In this document: in pieces, positions 28,714 through 38,021 of the stretch
Layout of the letters: the number at the start of each line of letters is the position of its first letter
Position numbering within the stretch: the stretch's first letter is position 1
Assembly: GCF_902497895.1 (NCBI RefSeq)
Contig: NZ_CABVHQ010000030.1
Span: forward strand, 1-64,000
Length of the DNA: 64,000 nt
Direction of reading: 5' to 3'
DNA from: Pseudomonas fluorescens
Lineage (GTDB): Bacteria > Pseudomonadota > Gammaproteobacteria > Pseudomonadales > Pseudomonadaceae
Position numbers and translations under genes: made by a program
Notes under the pieces: model-generated
What the model saw: only the letters and a program-made list of their open reading frames with translations
Databases searched by the model: none
What the model was told of the DNA's origin: nothing

Positions 28714-29838
28714 ATGACTAAAGGATATTTCATTGGCTTGGATGACAAAACCACCTGTGGTGGCAAAGTCCTGGATGGTGACACTCGAGTCATGTTGTAC
28801 GGTATCGCTCATGCTCGTGAAGGTGATCGAGTCACTTGTGGAAAGGACGGGGAGACTTATCAGATCGTCGGTGGCGTTTCGCACGTGATCAGTCACGGCA
28901 AGCGCGTGGCGGGCACGCTGGATAGCTTCAGCAATTGTCCCTGTGAAGCCCAACTGATCCCCTCGGTATTCACGGCCAGCTATCAGAATGAGACAAGCCC
29001 TGCGCCGCAGGCCACCAGGAGAGCCGCTCAACCGGCGACCTATTCCGATAGAGCAGCGACGACAAAATCTCAACTGGCTGATCCAAAGCTTATGGAGAAA
29101 GCCGTTTCTCCTTTCCCCAACTCCGGCGTATCGACAAGTCCCTCGGACTGCAATCATCCGGACCAAATGGAAGAGCTTGCCGCCTACATCGCTGGTGAGA
29201 TGAATCGAAACATCAAGCATCCAGCCGTGCTGAAAATGAAAGAGCTGATCAACTACGATAGCAGCGCTGCGGCCAGGAAATTTCTAGAGCTACCCTGGTA
29301 CGCCAGACTGGCCGGAGCACCGAATTTCAACAGTATCGCATGGACGAAGAAGCTTGAGGCGATGGCGATCTGGACTAAACAAGTGGGTCAGAATATGGAG
29401 TGAGACCACAAGCCGAAGCTACTGGCGATGTATAACGGCATCGTCTGGCACAAACAAGGGGACCATATTTACTACTACGATATCTGGTCGAACATTCACT
29501 ACGGGGATGTAGGAGTTGCAGGAGGGCTTTCTGAAAGCGTGCTCTTGGACGGAGCAGGGGCAGAGCAAATCGCCTCAGACACCGTGAGGAAAATTGAGGA
29601 GTGGGCAACAAAACCCGAAGATGAGAGAAAGCTCCCCGGCCCTCATACCACCGCCAGCCCATGGACTGAACTGCGATCATGGGACGATGTTGCTGATAGA
29701 GTATCGATCAGCATCGGCATGAAGCTCTACAAGCAGCACCCCAATGGCGGAATAACTGCAAAAATCATCATGGACGAAGTGCTAGCAGTGGCACCAGAGA
29801 ATTGGGGGAAGGGTATCGATGACCACAAGTGCACATAA
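28714..29838 (+). pseudogene. PAAR-domain polymorphic toxin (type-44-like), split by an in-frame TGA
   Basis: The frame from ATG 28714 (GGAGAGG upstream) encodes a PAAR domain (about residues 1-85: MTKGYFIGLDDKTTCGG... VSHVISHGKRVAGTLDSFSNCP), a Pro/Thr/Ala-rich linker and a C-terminal toxin region. A TGA at 29401-29403 interrupts it after residue 229. The same frame continues without shift to 29838 with HIYYYDIWSNIHYG and LLDGAGAEQIASD, text I associate with polymorphic toxin type 44 (Ntox44). PAAR proteins tip the type VI secretion spike. The TGA is one base from TGG (Trp). Either the toxin is inactivated or the base is a sequencing error. Confidence 0.75.
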
Positions 29839-30238
29839 GTCACGATCAGGATGCTTATGGCTGTTATTGGTTCCGTTGCTACCGCTGGTGATTTACCTTG
29901 GATGGATCTCAATATTACCTACGGCAACCGTCCACTACTCCAAAAACGGCAAGGAAGATCTCAAGTACATCTGGAACGTGCAGCACCGCATATACAAAGG
30001 AGATATGCCTCCGGGTGGTGCCTTTAGCGATCACGGGGTTTTATTTCCAGATGAGAATTTTTTCATGATGGTTGAGTGGTGGGGCGAGAATGTACGTCAT
30101 CATTGCGTCCGCATCACGCCCAAGTGGCCCAATACGCATATCTATCTTGACGCGAACGGCGACATTGATAGCAGTGAAGGCAGTGGTACGGATATTGATC
30201 GACTGAAGCCGTGCCCGGGAGGGTCTTTCGATCCGTAG
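29819..30238 (+). CDS. Candidate immunity protein, membrane-anchored
   Basis: A 139-residue protein overlapping the toxin end by 20 nt. An N-terminal hydrophobic segment (LWLLLVPLLPLVIYLGWISIL, about residues 13-33, with a preceding Cys) anchors it to the inner membrane or acts as a lipoprotein-like leader. The remainder is a small periplasmic domain with Trp-rich text (EWWGENVRHHC). Position and size are those of a cognate immunity protein; no family is recognised. If so, it protects the periplasm or membrane face against the toxin above. Confidence 0.6.
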   Translation: MTTSAHKSRSGCLWLLLVPLLPLVIYLGWISILPTATVHYSKNGKEDLKYIWNVQHRIYKGDMPPGGAFSDHGVLFPDENFFMMVEWWGENVRHHCVRITPKWPNTHIYLDANGDIDSSEGSGTDIDRLKPCPGGSFDP

Positions 30239-30399
30239 ACGGTGGCTGCCGTCGCCGTATCAGGCTGCTACTTACGTCGTGTATCGATGGTAGTACGGCG
30301 CAGATCATGACGGGTGCGGGGCAAGACAATGGCCATGTTGCGCTGGTCAGTAGCTATCCCAGCGCGTAGGTTGGGCTTTCTCCACAACGACACCACACT

Positions 30400-30666
30400 T
30401 TATTCAAAAGAGTATTTCTTTTTCGTTATGAAGGCTGGCGCTTTCCAATGTGGACCTTTAATCGTGTGCCCTTTTTCGTCCGTGGCCAAAACCCCTTGGC
30501 GGATAAGCTTCTCGTAAGTATTCCATAGCTCACCCGTTTCAAGAGCCTCAAATTTATATGAACTATATAATCTATCTATTCGTGGCTGTGATGAAGTGGG
30601 TGCCAATGTTGTTAACACATCTTCTACAGATTCGTTAAGAATAATATCTATTATAATGTTGCTCAT
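30400..30666 (-). CDS. Small AT-rich hypothetical protein, possible orphan immunity gene
   Basis: An 88-residue protein with base composition clearly richer in A/T than its neighbours, suggesting transfer. It is acidic at the N-terminus, basic at the C-terminus (FITKKKY), soluble, and carries ELWNTYEKLIRQGVLATDEKG. No domain recognised. Converging on a toxin/immunity pair it could be a stray immunity gene, but this rests only on position and composition. GAAAGAG precedes the ATG. Confidence 0.5.
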   Translation of the reverse strand: MSNIIIDIILNESVEDVLTTLAPTSSQPRIDRLYSSYKFEALETGELWNTYEKLIRQGVLATDEKGHTIKGPHWKAPAFITKKKYSFE

Positions 30667-30802
30667 TTAATGGGCTCTTTCAGAGAGTCGGCATACTATT
30701 TCTTATCACCAATATTTTGTCTATAGAGGGATCAGGTTGCGGACAGTGAAGGCCGGCGGCCGGTTCGACGAGCATGGCAAGGCGAACCGGCCGCAAGGTG
30801 CA

Positions 30803-31246
30803 TCACGAGGTGAGGACGTTAATGGCCACGTCTATGTTGCCTCGCGTTGCCTTCGAGTACGGGCAGATTTGGTCTGCGGCGTGTGCGATTGCTGTCGCGA
30901 CGTCGTGGGCCACACCCGGCAAGCGCACATAGAAACGGGCCTGAAGGAAGTAGGCCGCACCGGTCTGGCCCAGATCGACCTCGATGTCGACGGACAGATC
31001 GGGCGGCAGCGCGACCTTCATCTCCTTGGCCACGAGTTCGACGGCGGTGATGTAGCAGGCCGACCATGCCCCCGCAAACAGTTGTTCGGCGTGTGGGTGC
31101 GGCTGGGTGGCTGCGAACACGTGGGCCGGTTTCGCGTTGCCGGGCGAGGAGAGCTCGATGTCGAGGCCGCCGTGATGGCCGCGCGAAATGTTGCTGAACG
31201 TGGTGTGGGTCTTGCCGGTGACCAGGACTTTTTCGATCTTGCTCAT
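30803..31246 (-). CDS. ohr: Organic hydroperoxide resistance protein (OsmC/Ohr)
   Basis: A 147-residue Ohr-type peroxidase. The two redox cysteines are in AWSACYITAV (about residue 63) and QICPYSKATRGN (about 127), and the family's GNIDV near the C-terminus is present. It reduces organic hydroperoxides using lipoylated partners. Upstream lie two ATCG-CAT-(T/A)-CGAT palindromes, probably bound by a MarR-type regulator that is not in this window. Monocistronic. Confidence 0.9.
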   Translation of the reverse strand: MSKIEKVLVTGKTHTTFSNISRGHHGGLDIELSSPGNAKPAHVFAATQPHPHAEQLFAGAWSACYITAVELVAKEMKVALPPDLSVDIEVDLGQTGAAYFLQARFYVRLPGVAHDVATAIAHAADQICPYSKATRGNIDVAINVLTS

Positions 31247-31284
31247 GGGATGAATCCTCTATGCCGCGATAGGTAATATTTAGC

Positions 31285-31311
31285 ATCGCATTCGATTTGA
31301 TCGCATACGAT
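31285..31311. promoter_or_regulatory. Two MarR-type palindromes upstream of ohr
   Basis: ATCGCATTCGAT (31285-31296) and ATCGCATACGAT (31300-31311), each ATCG-N4-CGAT, centred 15 bases apart and 39-65 bases before the ohr start. Confidence 0.5.
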
Positions 31312-31588
31312 GTAAATAATATTGACGCAGAAGCCAATCGGTGTCAAGGGGGAGGGTTACGCCTTGGCGACGAGCGGTCAGGCCAGCGCACTCGATCCGC
31401 AACCAGTCCCATGCTTCGCGATTGACCCACTAGCGCGTGGCGAGCAGCCGGGACGCAATGGGTTTCCAATGGGTCGAGGGTCGCGACAGTGATCGCGAGG
31501 CCGCGCAACGATGGGCTGACTGACCGGTAACCAGCCAGTCGATCAATGCTTGGTTCTGGCTGAATTGAGCCCTGGTCGGCCGTGAGTG
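31312..31588. other. Intergenic region, nothing recognised
   Basis: No start with a ribosome-binding site and no family text was found on either strand. Several broken frames exist on the minus strand, so a decayed gene is possible but cannot be named. Confidence 0.4.
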
Positions 31589-33121
31589 CTATTTCAATCC
31601 CAGCCGCTTCGCCAGTCGGTGCAGGTTGGCCACGTCCATATCCAGCATTCGCGCACAGGCAGACCAGTTCTCTGCGCAGTTTTTCAGCGTGTTCTCAATC
31701 AGTTGACGCTGGAAGTTATCCGTCGCATCCCGTAGACCTTGGTCAACGCCGCGGGAAGGAGCATCCAGAGCAACAGGCTGTGTATCCATCTGCTCTGGTA
31801 CTTGATTGAAATGCTGTGCTTCAAGCAGCAGCTCTTCACTTTGCTGGGTCGCACGAGCAAGGATTGTCGCTCGATAAACAGCATGCTCCAGTTCGCGAAC
31901 GTTTCCTGGCCACTTGTACTGCTTGAGCAACGACAGACAGTTGGCAGCCAGGGCCACCCGTTGCAATCCCATGCGTACCCGGCTCTTCTCGCAGAAAAAA
32001 CCCGCTAGCAATGTGATGTCCTGCCCACGCTCACGCAGTGGTGGTACATGCACCGGGAATACGCTTAAACGGTGGAACAGGTCTGCACGGAACCGATTGT
32101 CCAACACCTCCTGCTTCAGATCACGATTTGTCGCGGCAAGCACCCGTACGTTGACCCGCAAGACGTTATCGTCACCGACCCGTTGCAGGTCACCGTATTG
32201 CAATACCCGCAACAGTTTTGCTTGCAGGCTCAGCGACAGTTCACCGATTTCGTCGAGGAATAGTGTGCCGTTATCGGCCATTTCGAACTTGCCGGTGCGA
32301 TGATGGATAGCGCCGGTAAAGGCACCTTTGACATGGCCGAACAACTCACTCTCAGCCACTGATTCCGGGAGCGCAGCGCAGTTTAGATAGACCACAGACT
32401 GACTGGCGCGTGATGAACCTTCATGTATGGCCTTGGCGACCAGTTCCTTGCCGACCCCGGTTTCTCCAGTGATCAAGACGTTCAGGTCGGAACCTGCGAC
32501 CATTTCGATCTCTCTTTTCAACTGTTGCATGACCTCGCTGAGCCCGACCATTTCGGTGCCGGGCTTGCCCGCCGGGACATTACTAATGGAGAGAGGAGTA
32601 ATGGTCTGACTTTCCAGTTGCTCTACCAGCAGTGCGTTGTTCAGGGCAGCAGAGGCGAGGGCTCCCACCAGTCGCAGCTCTTCATCGCTGAAGTGATCAA
32701 ACTGTGCCGGGTCCATGCCATCAATTGTCAGCGCACCAATCAGTGTCTGGTCTGCGAACAACGGCAATCCGATGCAGGCGTGCACTTTGAGGTCCTGCCG
32801 GTTCGGTATCAGTCCGTCATATGGATCAGGCAAATGACTCTCTGCCGGAAAGCGCACCACGTCACCGGCGCGGGCGATGGCCTCCAGTCGCGGATGTGCA
32901 TCAAGGCTGAAGCGTCGCCCCAGAACATCCGGTGCCAGGCCATCAATTGCCAGCGGACGGAACTGTTGCTGTTCATAACGCAACAAGGCAGAGGCGTCGC
33001 AACCCAACAGCTGGCGCAACGTATTGATCAGGCGTTGAAAGCGGTCCTGATGGGAAATGCCGCTTTGTAACTGGATAGCGATGCGTGCCAGGGACTCTAC
33101 GGAGAGACTCATATTAGTCAC
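31589..33121 (-). CDS. norR: Nitric oxide-responsive sigma-54 activator NorR
   Basis: A 510-residue activator. A GAF domain (about 20-165) senses NO through a mononuclear iron. The AAA+ domain (about 190-420) has Walker A GETGVGKE, the sigma-54 contact loop GAFTGA and Walker [13 protein letters not shown] Fis-type HTH ends the protein ([25 protein letters not shown]). It is divergent from norVW, with three GTCA-type NorR boxes and a sigma-54 promoter in the 149-base gap. Length and order match known NorR. Confidence 0.95.
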   Translation of the reverse strand: MTNMSLSVESLARIAIQLQSGISHQDRFQRLINTLRQLLGCDASALLRYEQQQFRPLAIDGLAPDVLGRRFSLDAHPRLEAIARAGDVVRFPAESHLPDPYDGLIPNRQDLKVHACIGLPLFADQTLIGALTIDGMDPAQFDHFSDEELRLVGALASAALNNALLVEQLESQTITPLSISNVPAGKPGTEMVGLSEVMQQLKREIEMVAGSDLNVLITGETGVGKELVAKAIHEGSSRASQSVVYLNCAALPESVAESELFGHVKGAFTGAIHHRTGKFEMADNGTLFLDEIGELSLSLQAKLLRVLQYGDLQRVGDDNVLRVNVRVLAATNRDLKQEVLDNRFRADLFHRLSVFPVHVPPLRERGQDITLLAGFFCEKSRVRMGLQRVALAANCLSLLKQYKWPGNVRELEHAVYRATILARATQQSEELLLEAQHFNQVPEQMDTQPVALDAPSRGVDQGLRDATDNFQRQLIENTLKNCAENWSACARMLDMDVANLHRLAKRLGLK

Positions 33122-33171
33122 TTTGACAATGATTAGTCATAAAGACAGTAATTCGGCATGGTCATATTGAC
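33117..33171. promoter_or_regulatory. Three NorR binding sites
   Basis: GTCACTTTGAC (33117-33127), GTCATAAAGAC (33136-33146) and GTCATATTGAC (33161-33171) all fit GT-N7-AC; two fit GTCA-N3-TGAC exactly. Three tandem sites are the number NorR needs to form its active hexamer in E. coli. Confidence 0.8.
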
Positions 33172-33214
33172 AAGGGTTGTTTTATTAATCCTTTAAAATC
33201 AATAACATATGAAT

Positions 33215-33230
33215 TGGCACGGACTTTGCC
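33215..33230 (+). promoter_or_regulatory. Sigma-54 promoter of norVW
   Basis: TGGCACGGACTTTGCC matches the -24/-12 consensus TGGCAC-N5-TTGC(A), 41 bases before the norV ATG. Confidence 0.8.
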
Positions 33231-33270
33231 ATCTCTGGTGTAGAACATCATTTCGATACTGAGGTAGGAC

Positions 33271-34713
33271 ATGTCAATTCACGTCAAGAGCAACATTCAT
33301 TGGGTCGGTCAGCGCGATTGGGAAGTGCGTGACTTTCATGGCACAGAATACAAATGCCACAAAGGTAGCAGCTACAACAGCTACCTGATCCGTGAAGAAA
33401 AGACCGTGCTGATTGATACGGTTGATCACAAGTTCAGCCGCGAGTTTATACAGAACCTGGCTACGGAAATCGACCTGAACACGCTGGACTATATCGTCAT
33501 CAATCATGCGGAAGAGGACCATGCAGGGGCGCTGACAGAGTTGATGTCGCTGATCCCGAATACGCCGATCTATTGCACCGCCAATGGCGTGGACTCGATC
33601 AACGGTCATCACCATCATCCAGAGTGGAATTTCCACGTAGTACATACCGGCGACACCCTGGATATCGGCAATGGCAAACAGCTGGTTTTCGTGGAAACTC
33701 CGATGCTGCATTGGCCGGACAGCATGATGACGTACATGACCGGCGATGCCGTACTGTTCAGTAATGACGCCTTCGGCCAACATTACTGCGACGAACACCT
33801 GTTTAATGATGAAGTGGATCAAAACGAACTGTTCGAACAGTGCCAACGCTACTACGCCAACATCCTCACTCCGTTCAGTCGCCTGGTCATTTCGAAGATT
33901 CACGAGATCCTCGGTTTTAATTTGCCGGTAGATATGATTGCCACCGCTCATGGCGTGGTGTGGCGTGATAATCCGACGCAGATTGTGCACCGCTATCTGG
34001 AATGGGCGGCGGACTATCAAGAGGACCGCATCACACTGTTCTACGACACCATGTCCAACAACACCCGCATGATGGCCGATGCCATCGCACAAGGTATTCA
34101 CGAAGTTGATCCGGGTGTGGCGGTAAAGATTTTCAACGTCGCGCGCCACGACAAGAATGAGATTCTGACCAACGTGTTCCGCTCAAAAGGTGTTCTGGTG
34201 GGCTCGTCCACCATGAACAACGTCATGATGCCGAAAGTCGCCGCCCTGCTGGAGGAAATAACCGGTCTGCGTTTTCGTAACAAAAAGGCTTCGGCATTTG
34301 GCAGTTACGGCTGGAATGGTGGGGCGGTAGACCGTATCCAGACGCGCTTGATGGACGCTGGTTTTGAAACCACGTTGGCGCTCAAAGCCAAGTGGCGGCC
34401 AGATGGTGACTCACTTGAGGTTTGCCGAGCTCATGGCCGCGAAATCGCTCGCCAATGGGCGCTGCATCCATCGACGGACGCACAAGTCGCACGACCTGCA
34501 GCCACCGCAACTGCCCAGGCAGAACCAATCGCGGACAACGGCCCGCGCATGCAGTGCAGTGTCTGCCAATGGATTTACGACCCGGCGATCGGAGAGCCCA
34601 TGCAGGATGTGCAGGCCGGTACGGCCTGGCGTGATGTGCCTGATGACTTCCTGTGCCCCGAATGTTCACTGGGCAAATCGGTATTCGATGAGCTGGTTTC
34701 GGAGGCGAAATGA
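33271..34713 (+). CDS. norV: Flavorubredoxin, NO reductase NorV
   Basis: A 480-residue protein in three modules. The diiron metallo-beta-lactamase-like domain (1-250) has the HxExDH ligands in [10 protein letters not shown] flavodoxin domain (about 255-395) starts [16 protein letters not shown] rubredoxin domain (about 428-475) has two CxxC pairs, CSVC and CPEC. It reduces NO to N2O in the cytoplasm under low oxygen. It overlaps norW by 4 nt. Confidence 0.95.
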   Translation: MSIHVKSNIHWVGQRDWEVRDFHGTEYKCHKGSSYNSYLIREEKTVLIDTVDHKFSREFIQNLATEIDLNTLDYIVINHAEEDHAGALTELMSLIPNTPIYCTANGVDSINGHHHHPEWNFHVVHTGDTLDIGNGKQLVFVETPMLHWPDSMMTYMTGDAVLFSNDAFGQHYCDEHLFNDEVDQNELFEQCQRYYANILTPFSRLVISKIHEILGFNLPVDMIATAHGVVWRDNPTQIVHRYLEWAADYQEDRITLFYDTMSNNTRMMADAIAQGIHEVDPGVAVKIFNVARHDKNEILTNVFRSKGVLVGSSTMNNVMMPKVAALLEEITGLRFRNKKASAFGSYGWNGGAVDRIQTRLMDAGFETTLALKAKWRPDGDSLEVCRAHGREIARQWALHPSTDAQVARPAATATAQAEPIADNGPRMQCSVCQWIYDPAIGEPMQDVQAGTAWRDVPDDFLCPECSLGKSVFDELVSEAK

Positions 34714-35843
34714 ACAAGGAAATCGTTATTGTGGGCTCCGGCTTCGCGGCTCGCCAGGTGGTCAAGAACTTGCGCAAGCTCGATGCAGCGGTGCCCATTC
34801 GATTGATCGCTGCAGACAGTTGCGATGAGTACAACAAGCCCGACCTGAGTCACGTCATCAGTCTCAATCAGACAGCGGACGACATGACTCGCCAGTCTGC
34901 GGCAGAGTTTGCCGAGATGTATCGATTGACCCTGGATTCGTCCTGCCAGATAACTGCAATTGATCGCGAAAACAAGCGTATCAGCGCCGGCAATGAGGCA
35001 TTCAGCTACGACAAACTGATTCTTGCCACGGGTGCGCAAGCCATAGTTCCGCCGATTCCCGGGCGGGAGTGGATGGTGACTCTGAACAGTCAGCAGGAAT
35101 ACCGTCATGCACAACATGCACTGAGAGTTGCACAGCGCGTACTGATCCTGGGGGCGGGCTTGATTGGCAGTGAACTGGCCATGGATGTCAATCGTGCCGG
35201 AAAGCAGGTGGTACTGATGGATAAGTCCTGCAGCCTGCTGGCATCGTTGCTTCCTGTCGAGGTGAGTAGCCGCCTGCAGCACCGGTTATGCCAGATGGGT
35301 GTGGAAATGGTGTTCAACCAGGCTTTGGTATCCATTGAAAAGAGCGACGATAGCCTGTTGGCGACTTTGTCCAATGGCCGGCAAATCTCCACCGATGTGA
35401 TCATTGCCTCAATCGGGTTGGAGCCTGATACGACGCTAGCGACGCAGGCTGGCTTACGGGTGGGTCGTGGTATTGAAGTTGATGAACGCATGTGCACCTC
35501 TGACCCACACATATTTGCCGTTGGCGATTGCGCGCAAATCCAGGGCAAGCTACTGCCGTTTCTGCAACCCATTCAGTTAAGCGCCATGACCCTGGCGCGT
35601 AATGTGCTGGGTGGCAATGAGGAAGTGAAGTTCCCGGCGATGCTGGTGAAGGTCAAGACTCCGGAAATGCCGCTGCACCTGGCCGGAGAAACCAGCCGTA
35701 AGGACTTGCAATGGCAGATCAGCCTTGAGTCACAGGGGCTGGTAGCCAGAGGTCTGGACATGGCAGGGCAGCTACGGGCGTTCGTCGTCAGTGAAGACCA
35801 AATGAAGCAGGCCTTTACGTTGCTGCGTCAACTCGCGTTGTAA
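34710..35843 (+). CDS. norW: NADH:flavorubredoxin reductase NorW
   Basis: A 377-residue FAD/NAD reductase. FAD-binding [10 protein letters not shown] is at the N-terminus, the NAD motif [14 protein letters not shown] near 145, and [11 protein letters not shown] near 268. It supplies electrons from NADH to the rubredoxin domain of NorV. Its start overlaps the norV stop (ATGA), so the two are coupled. A long imperfect stem-loop follows. Confidence 0.93.
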   Translation: MNKEIVIVGSGFAARQVVKNLRKLDAAVPIRLIAADSCDEYNKPDLSHVISLNQTADDMTRQSAAEFAEMYRLTLDSSCQITAIDRENKRISAGNEAFSYDKLILATGAQAIVPPIPGREWMVTLNSQQEYRHAQHALRVAQRVLILGAGLIGSELAMDVNRAGKQVVLMDKSCSLLASLLPVEVSSRLQHRLCQMGVEMVFNQALVSIEKSDDSLLATLSNGRQISTDVIIASIGLEPDTTLATQAGLRVGRGIEVDERMCTSDPHIFAVGDCAQIQGKLLPFLQPIQLSAMTLARNVLGGNEEVKFPAMLVKVKTPEMPLHLAGETSRKDLQWQISLESQGLVARGLDMAGQLRAFVVSEDQMKQAFTLLRQLAL

Positions 35844-35849
35844 ATCAAA

Positions 35850-35902
35850 CAGGCAGAGCTCAACCGGATCGCCCGATCGGGCTGAGCGTGTTGTTCTGCC
35901 TG
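35850..35902 (+). terminator. Stem-loop after norW, possible terminator
   Basis: CAGGCAGA and TCTGCCTG close a structure with an inner GCTCA...TGAGC and GATCG/CGATC stem. There is no clear T-run, so termination may be partial. Confidence 0.5.
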
Positions 35903-36114
35903 GACTTAGTGACGATGCCAAGGCCGCAATCCGCCAGATCGGCTTTGATCAACTGACGGTAGAGGTACACTTTTTCGACCGGGAGCTACCGACCTACCGA
36001 GGCTGTCGAAGGTTTTGCTCTACTGACCTTGAGCTTTGCCCTGCAAGAGCCGAAAGAGGGCATTGAGGTATCGTATGATTGGTTTTTGTCTTCGGCAGTC
36101 ACAAGGATCAACCC
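35903..36114. other. Gap with possible coding remnant
   Basis: A plus-strand stretch at about 35906-36000 reads LSDDAKAAIRQIGFDQ then LTVEVHFFDRELPTYRG without a start. It looks like protein-coding text but no family could be named. Confidence 0.3.
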
Positions 36115-36486
36115 ATGCTTTTAAGCAAACGCGATCAGGCGCAAATCGAGCGTCGCCTGGTGGCTACCCTGACCGAGGCGTGTGAGACGGCCAAAGCGGA
36201 AATAGTGGGGTTCTCCTGGCTGACCCATGAGATGGACTACCGAGTGTTCCCTTCCAGCCTGATGGTTCTCTGGGTCTTCGATACGCAAGCCAATAAGGAC
36301 CAGGCCATTGCTAGCGGCCAAGGCGAACGCATGGTCGAACTGACTGCCGTGGCGTTAAGAGAAGCGGATGTTCTCGTCAGTCCGGTATCGGCCCATGTGC
36401 ATTTCGATACTGAAGAGCAATGTCAGCGTGCCAATGCCGGCAACTGGCAGCAACGCTTGGCGCGCAAGCGCTCGAATCGGGGTTGA
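36115..36486 (+). CDS. Conserved hypothetical protein
   Basis: A 123-residue protein from ATG 36115 (AAGGATC upstream). It is soluble, with helix-rich N-terminus (LSKRDQAQIERRLVATLTEA) and a beta-rich middle (VGFSWLTHEMDYRVFPSSLMV). No domain recognised. Its stop is 3 bases before the DUF1289 gene, so they form one unit. Confidence 0.65.
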   Translation: MLLSKRDQAQIERRLVATLTEACETAKAEIVGFSWLTHEMDYRVFPSSLMVLWVFDTQANKDQAIASGQGERMVELTAVALREADVLVSPVSAHVHFDTEEQCQRANAGNWQQRLARKRSNRG

Positions 36487-36489
36487 AGC

Positions 36490-36672
36490 GTGGCCAAGGA
36501 TATCGAAAACCCTTGTATTTCCGTTTGCCAGTTGAGCGGTGAACTGTGTGTGAGTTGTGGCCGCACCAAGGAGGACATCAGGAAATGGAAGCGTATGAAG
36601 CGACCCGAAAAGATGGCTGCGGTGCAACGAGCGAGCTTGCGCCTGAAAGGTCTTCAAAAAAGGAATGCTTGA
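36490..36672 (+). CDS. DUF1289 small cysteine-rich protein
   Basis: A 60-residue protein starting at GTG 36490. It shows the DUF1289 pattern NPCISVCQL-x-GELCVSCGRTKEDI followed by W and a basic tail. The four cysteines suggest a metal or Fe-S site. Function of the family is unknown. Cotranscribed with 36115-36486. Confidence 0.85.
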   Translation: MAKDIENPCISVCQLSGELCVSCGRTKEDIRKWKRMKRPEKMAAVQRASLRLKGLQKRNA

Positions 36673-37036
36673 GGGCTCTTAAAATAATTCTGTCCCCGTT
36701 TTTCCGTGTATTGCGCACAAGCCTAGGACGTTTCCCGCAACCTACGACGCCTTCCGCGAACTTGCACTCAATCCCTCAGCCAGATAACCTTCGCCTGTCG
36801 CTGCAAAATCAGCGACAGGGGTGTGGAAGCCCTTCTTGAGATCTAGGCGCACAAGCGCCCATAAACTGAGCAGGCGCTTTTTTCATGTCTGCTGTTAAGT
36901 TATGGCAGCTGTGCGCGGGGCACTTTCGGGTGCGCCGGGTTCCTAGATCCCCGGTCTTCCACACCTGCGTACAGCTGCCACCCATCATGTGGAAGTGATG
37001 CTGGCAGTTCCTTAATTTAATTCTAGGAATGAGCCA
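36673..37036 (+). ncRNA. Structured leader region upstream of the DUF6124 gene
   Basis: This 364-base gap holds ordered hairpins instead of a gene. A perfect 10-bp hairpin (CCTGTCGCTG/CAGCGACAGG) lies near 36795-36820. A GCGC-type stem with a T-run follows (about 36846-36884, terminator-like). A 14-bp stem (36903-36916 with 36967-36980, one G-U pair) encloses two small hairpins (GGCAC/GTGC and CCGGG/CCCGG). The last structure sits 57 bases before the DUF6124 ATG. A cis-acting RNA is inferred. Confidence 0.45.
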
Positions 37037-37423
37037 ATGAAAAAGATCACCCCCGATCCCCCCGAAACCCCAAGCCTTTCCACCTCCGATTCCCTCGATC
37101 CTGCTCAACTCTCCAAGGTCGCTCAACACGCCCCCTATGACCATTCGCGTAACCCAAAACCTGCTAACCCCATAAGCCATATCTTCACCATTGCCCCTGA
37201 CGTCGACACCGAAACCGTATTGGTCCACGCCTCCGAAACATTTGCCTCCCTCAGTGCGATGATCACTGACCTGGCCTTCGAGCTCGAAGGCTCGCGCCGT
37301 AACAAGGCTCTGGCGATTCAGCAACTGATTGTCCTGGGTGAGCTGTTGGTGAGCCGAGCTCTGGATCACCTCGACACGTCCGATTCTGCGGCGTCCGCGG
37401 TCATTCCAACATCCGCCTACTAA
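37037..37423 (+). CDS. DUF6124 family protein
   Basis: A 128-residue Pseudomonas-type small protein. A Pro-rich N-terminus (KKITPDPPETPSLSTSDS) precedes a conserved FTIAPDVDTETVLVHASETFASLSAM stretch and an amphipathic helix (ALAIQQLIVLGELLVSRALDHL). AGGAATG precedes the ATG. Function unknown. It precedes another small gene 35 bases on, both behind the structured leader. Confidence 0.7.
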   Translation: MKKITPDPPETPSLSTSDSLDPAQLSKVAQHAPYDHSRNPKPANPISHIFTIAPDVDTETVLVHASETFASLSAMITDLAFELEGSRRNKALAIQQLIVLGELLVSRALDHLDTSDSAASAVIPTSAY

Positions 37424-37458
37424 GTGGTCGCGCTCGTTTATCCAATAGAGGTTTAGCT

Positions 37459-37734
37459 ATGGCTCGCTACATACCCATCACCGGCATCGACAACGATTTC
37501 CACTCTCTGCTGATCGACACCGAAGCGCCCCTCAACGTGCTGCACGACACCGCTGCCTACCGCATTGGCGCTGTAACCCAATTGCTGGAAAACCTCGCCA
37601 TGCGCGAGGAGATCAGCAGCGACGCCGTGGTCCTGCATGACTTCGCGCGGGTGCTGGCGATTCCGCTGCGCGATGGCTGTGATTTGCTGGACGTTATCGG
37701 GCGACGTTTGCAGGCGCAGGTTTTGGCGTTGTAA
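37459..37734 (+). CDS. Small hypothetical protein (DUF3077-like)
   Basis: A 91-residue protein with GAGG upstream. It reads ARYIPITGIDNDFHSLLID, then a helical region (VTQLLENLAMREEISSD). Probably in the same family group as other small Pseudomonas proteins of unknown function. It is cotranscribed with the DUF6124 gene, and a terminator follows. Confidence 0.6.
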   Translation: MARYIPITGIDNDFHSLLIDTEAPLNVLHDTAAYRIGAVTQLLENLAMREEISSDAVVLHDFARVLAIPLRDGCDLLDVIGRRLQAQVLAL

Positions 37735-37739
37735 TGAAG

Positions 37740-37772
37740 ATGGGCGACCTCTAGAGGGCGCCCATTTCTTGT
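37740..37772 (+). terminator. Rho-independent terminator
   Basis: ATGGGCGACC-TCTA-GAGGGCGCCCAT stem followed by TTTCTTGTT, right after the 91-residue gene. Confidence 0.75.
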
Positions 37773-38021
37773 TATGGGATGAGGTGAGGCCGCCCTCAAA
37801 CTGGGCGATAAGTCATGATTGAGGAAACCCTGCATACCGGCAGATTATGGCCAGCCTGCTGATCATCCGAACAAGCAACCGCCTGGCGCTGCCACTTCGC
37901 CGATCAACGCTTTCGGGCTGGACGCGATTGCTCTGCCTATGGCATATCATCGAAATAATAGGCCATGGCTGTTGGAGTCAGAACGATGGAGGAGGGTAAT
38001 GAATGCGGCGCCAGGACGTCG

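Noticed and set aside
29401-29403. TGA read as selenocysteine in the PAAR toxin
   Set aside because: No SECIS-like hairpin was seen just downstream, and PAAR toxins are not selenoproteins; a nonsense change from TGG is simpler.
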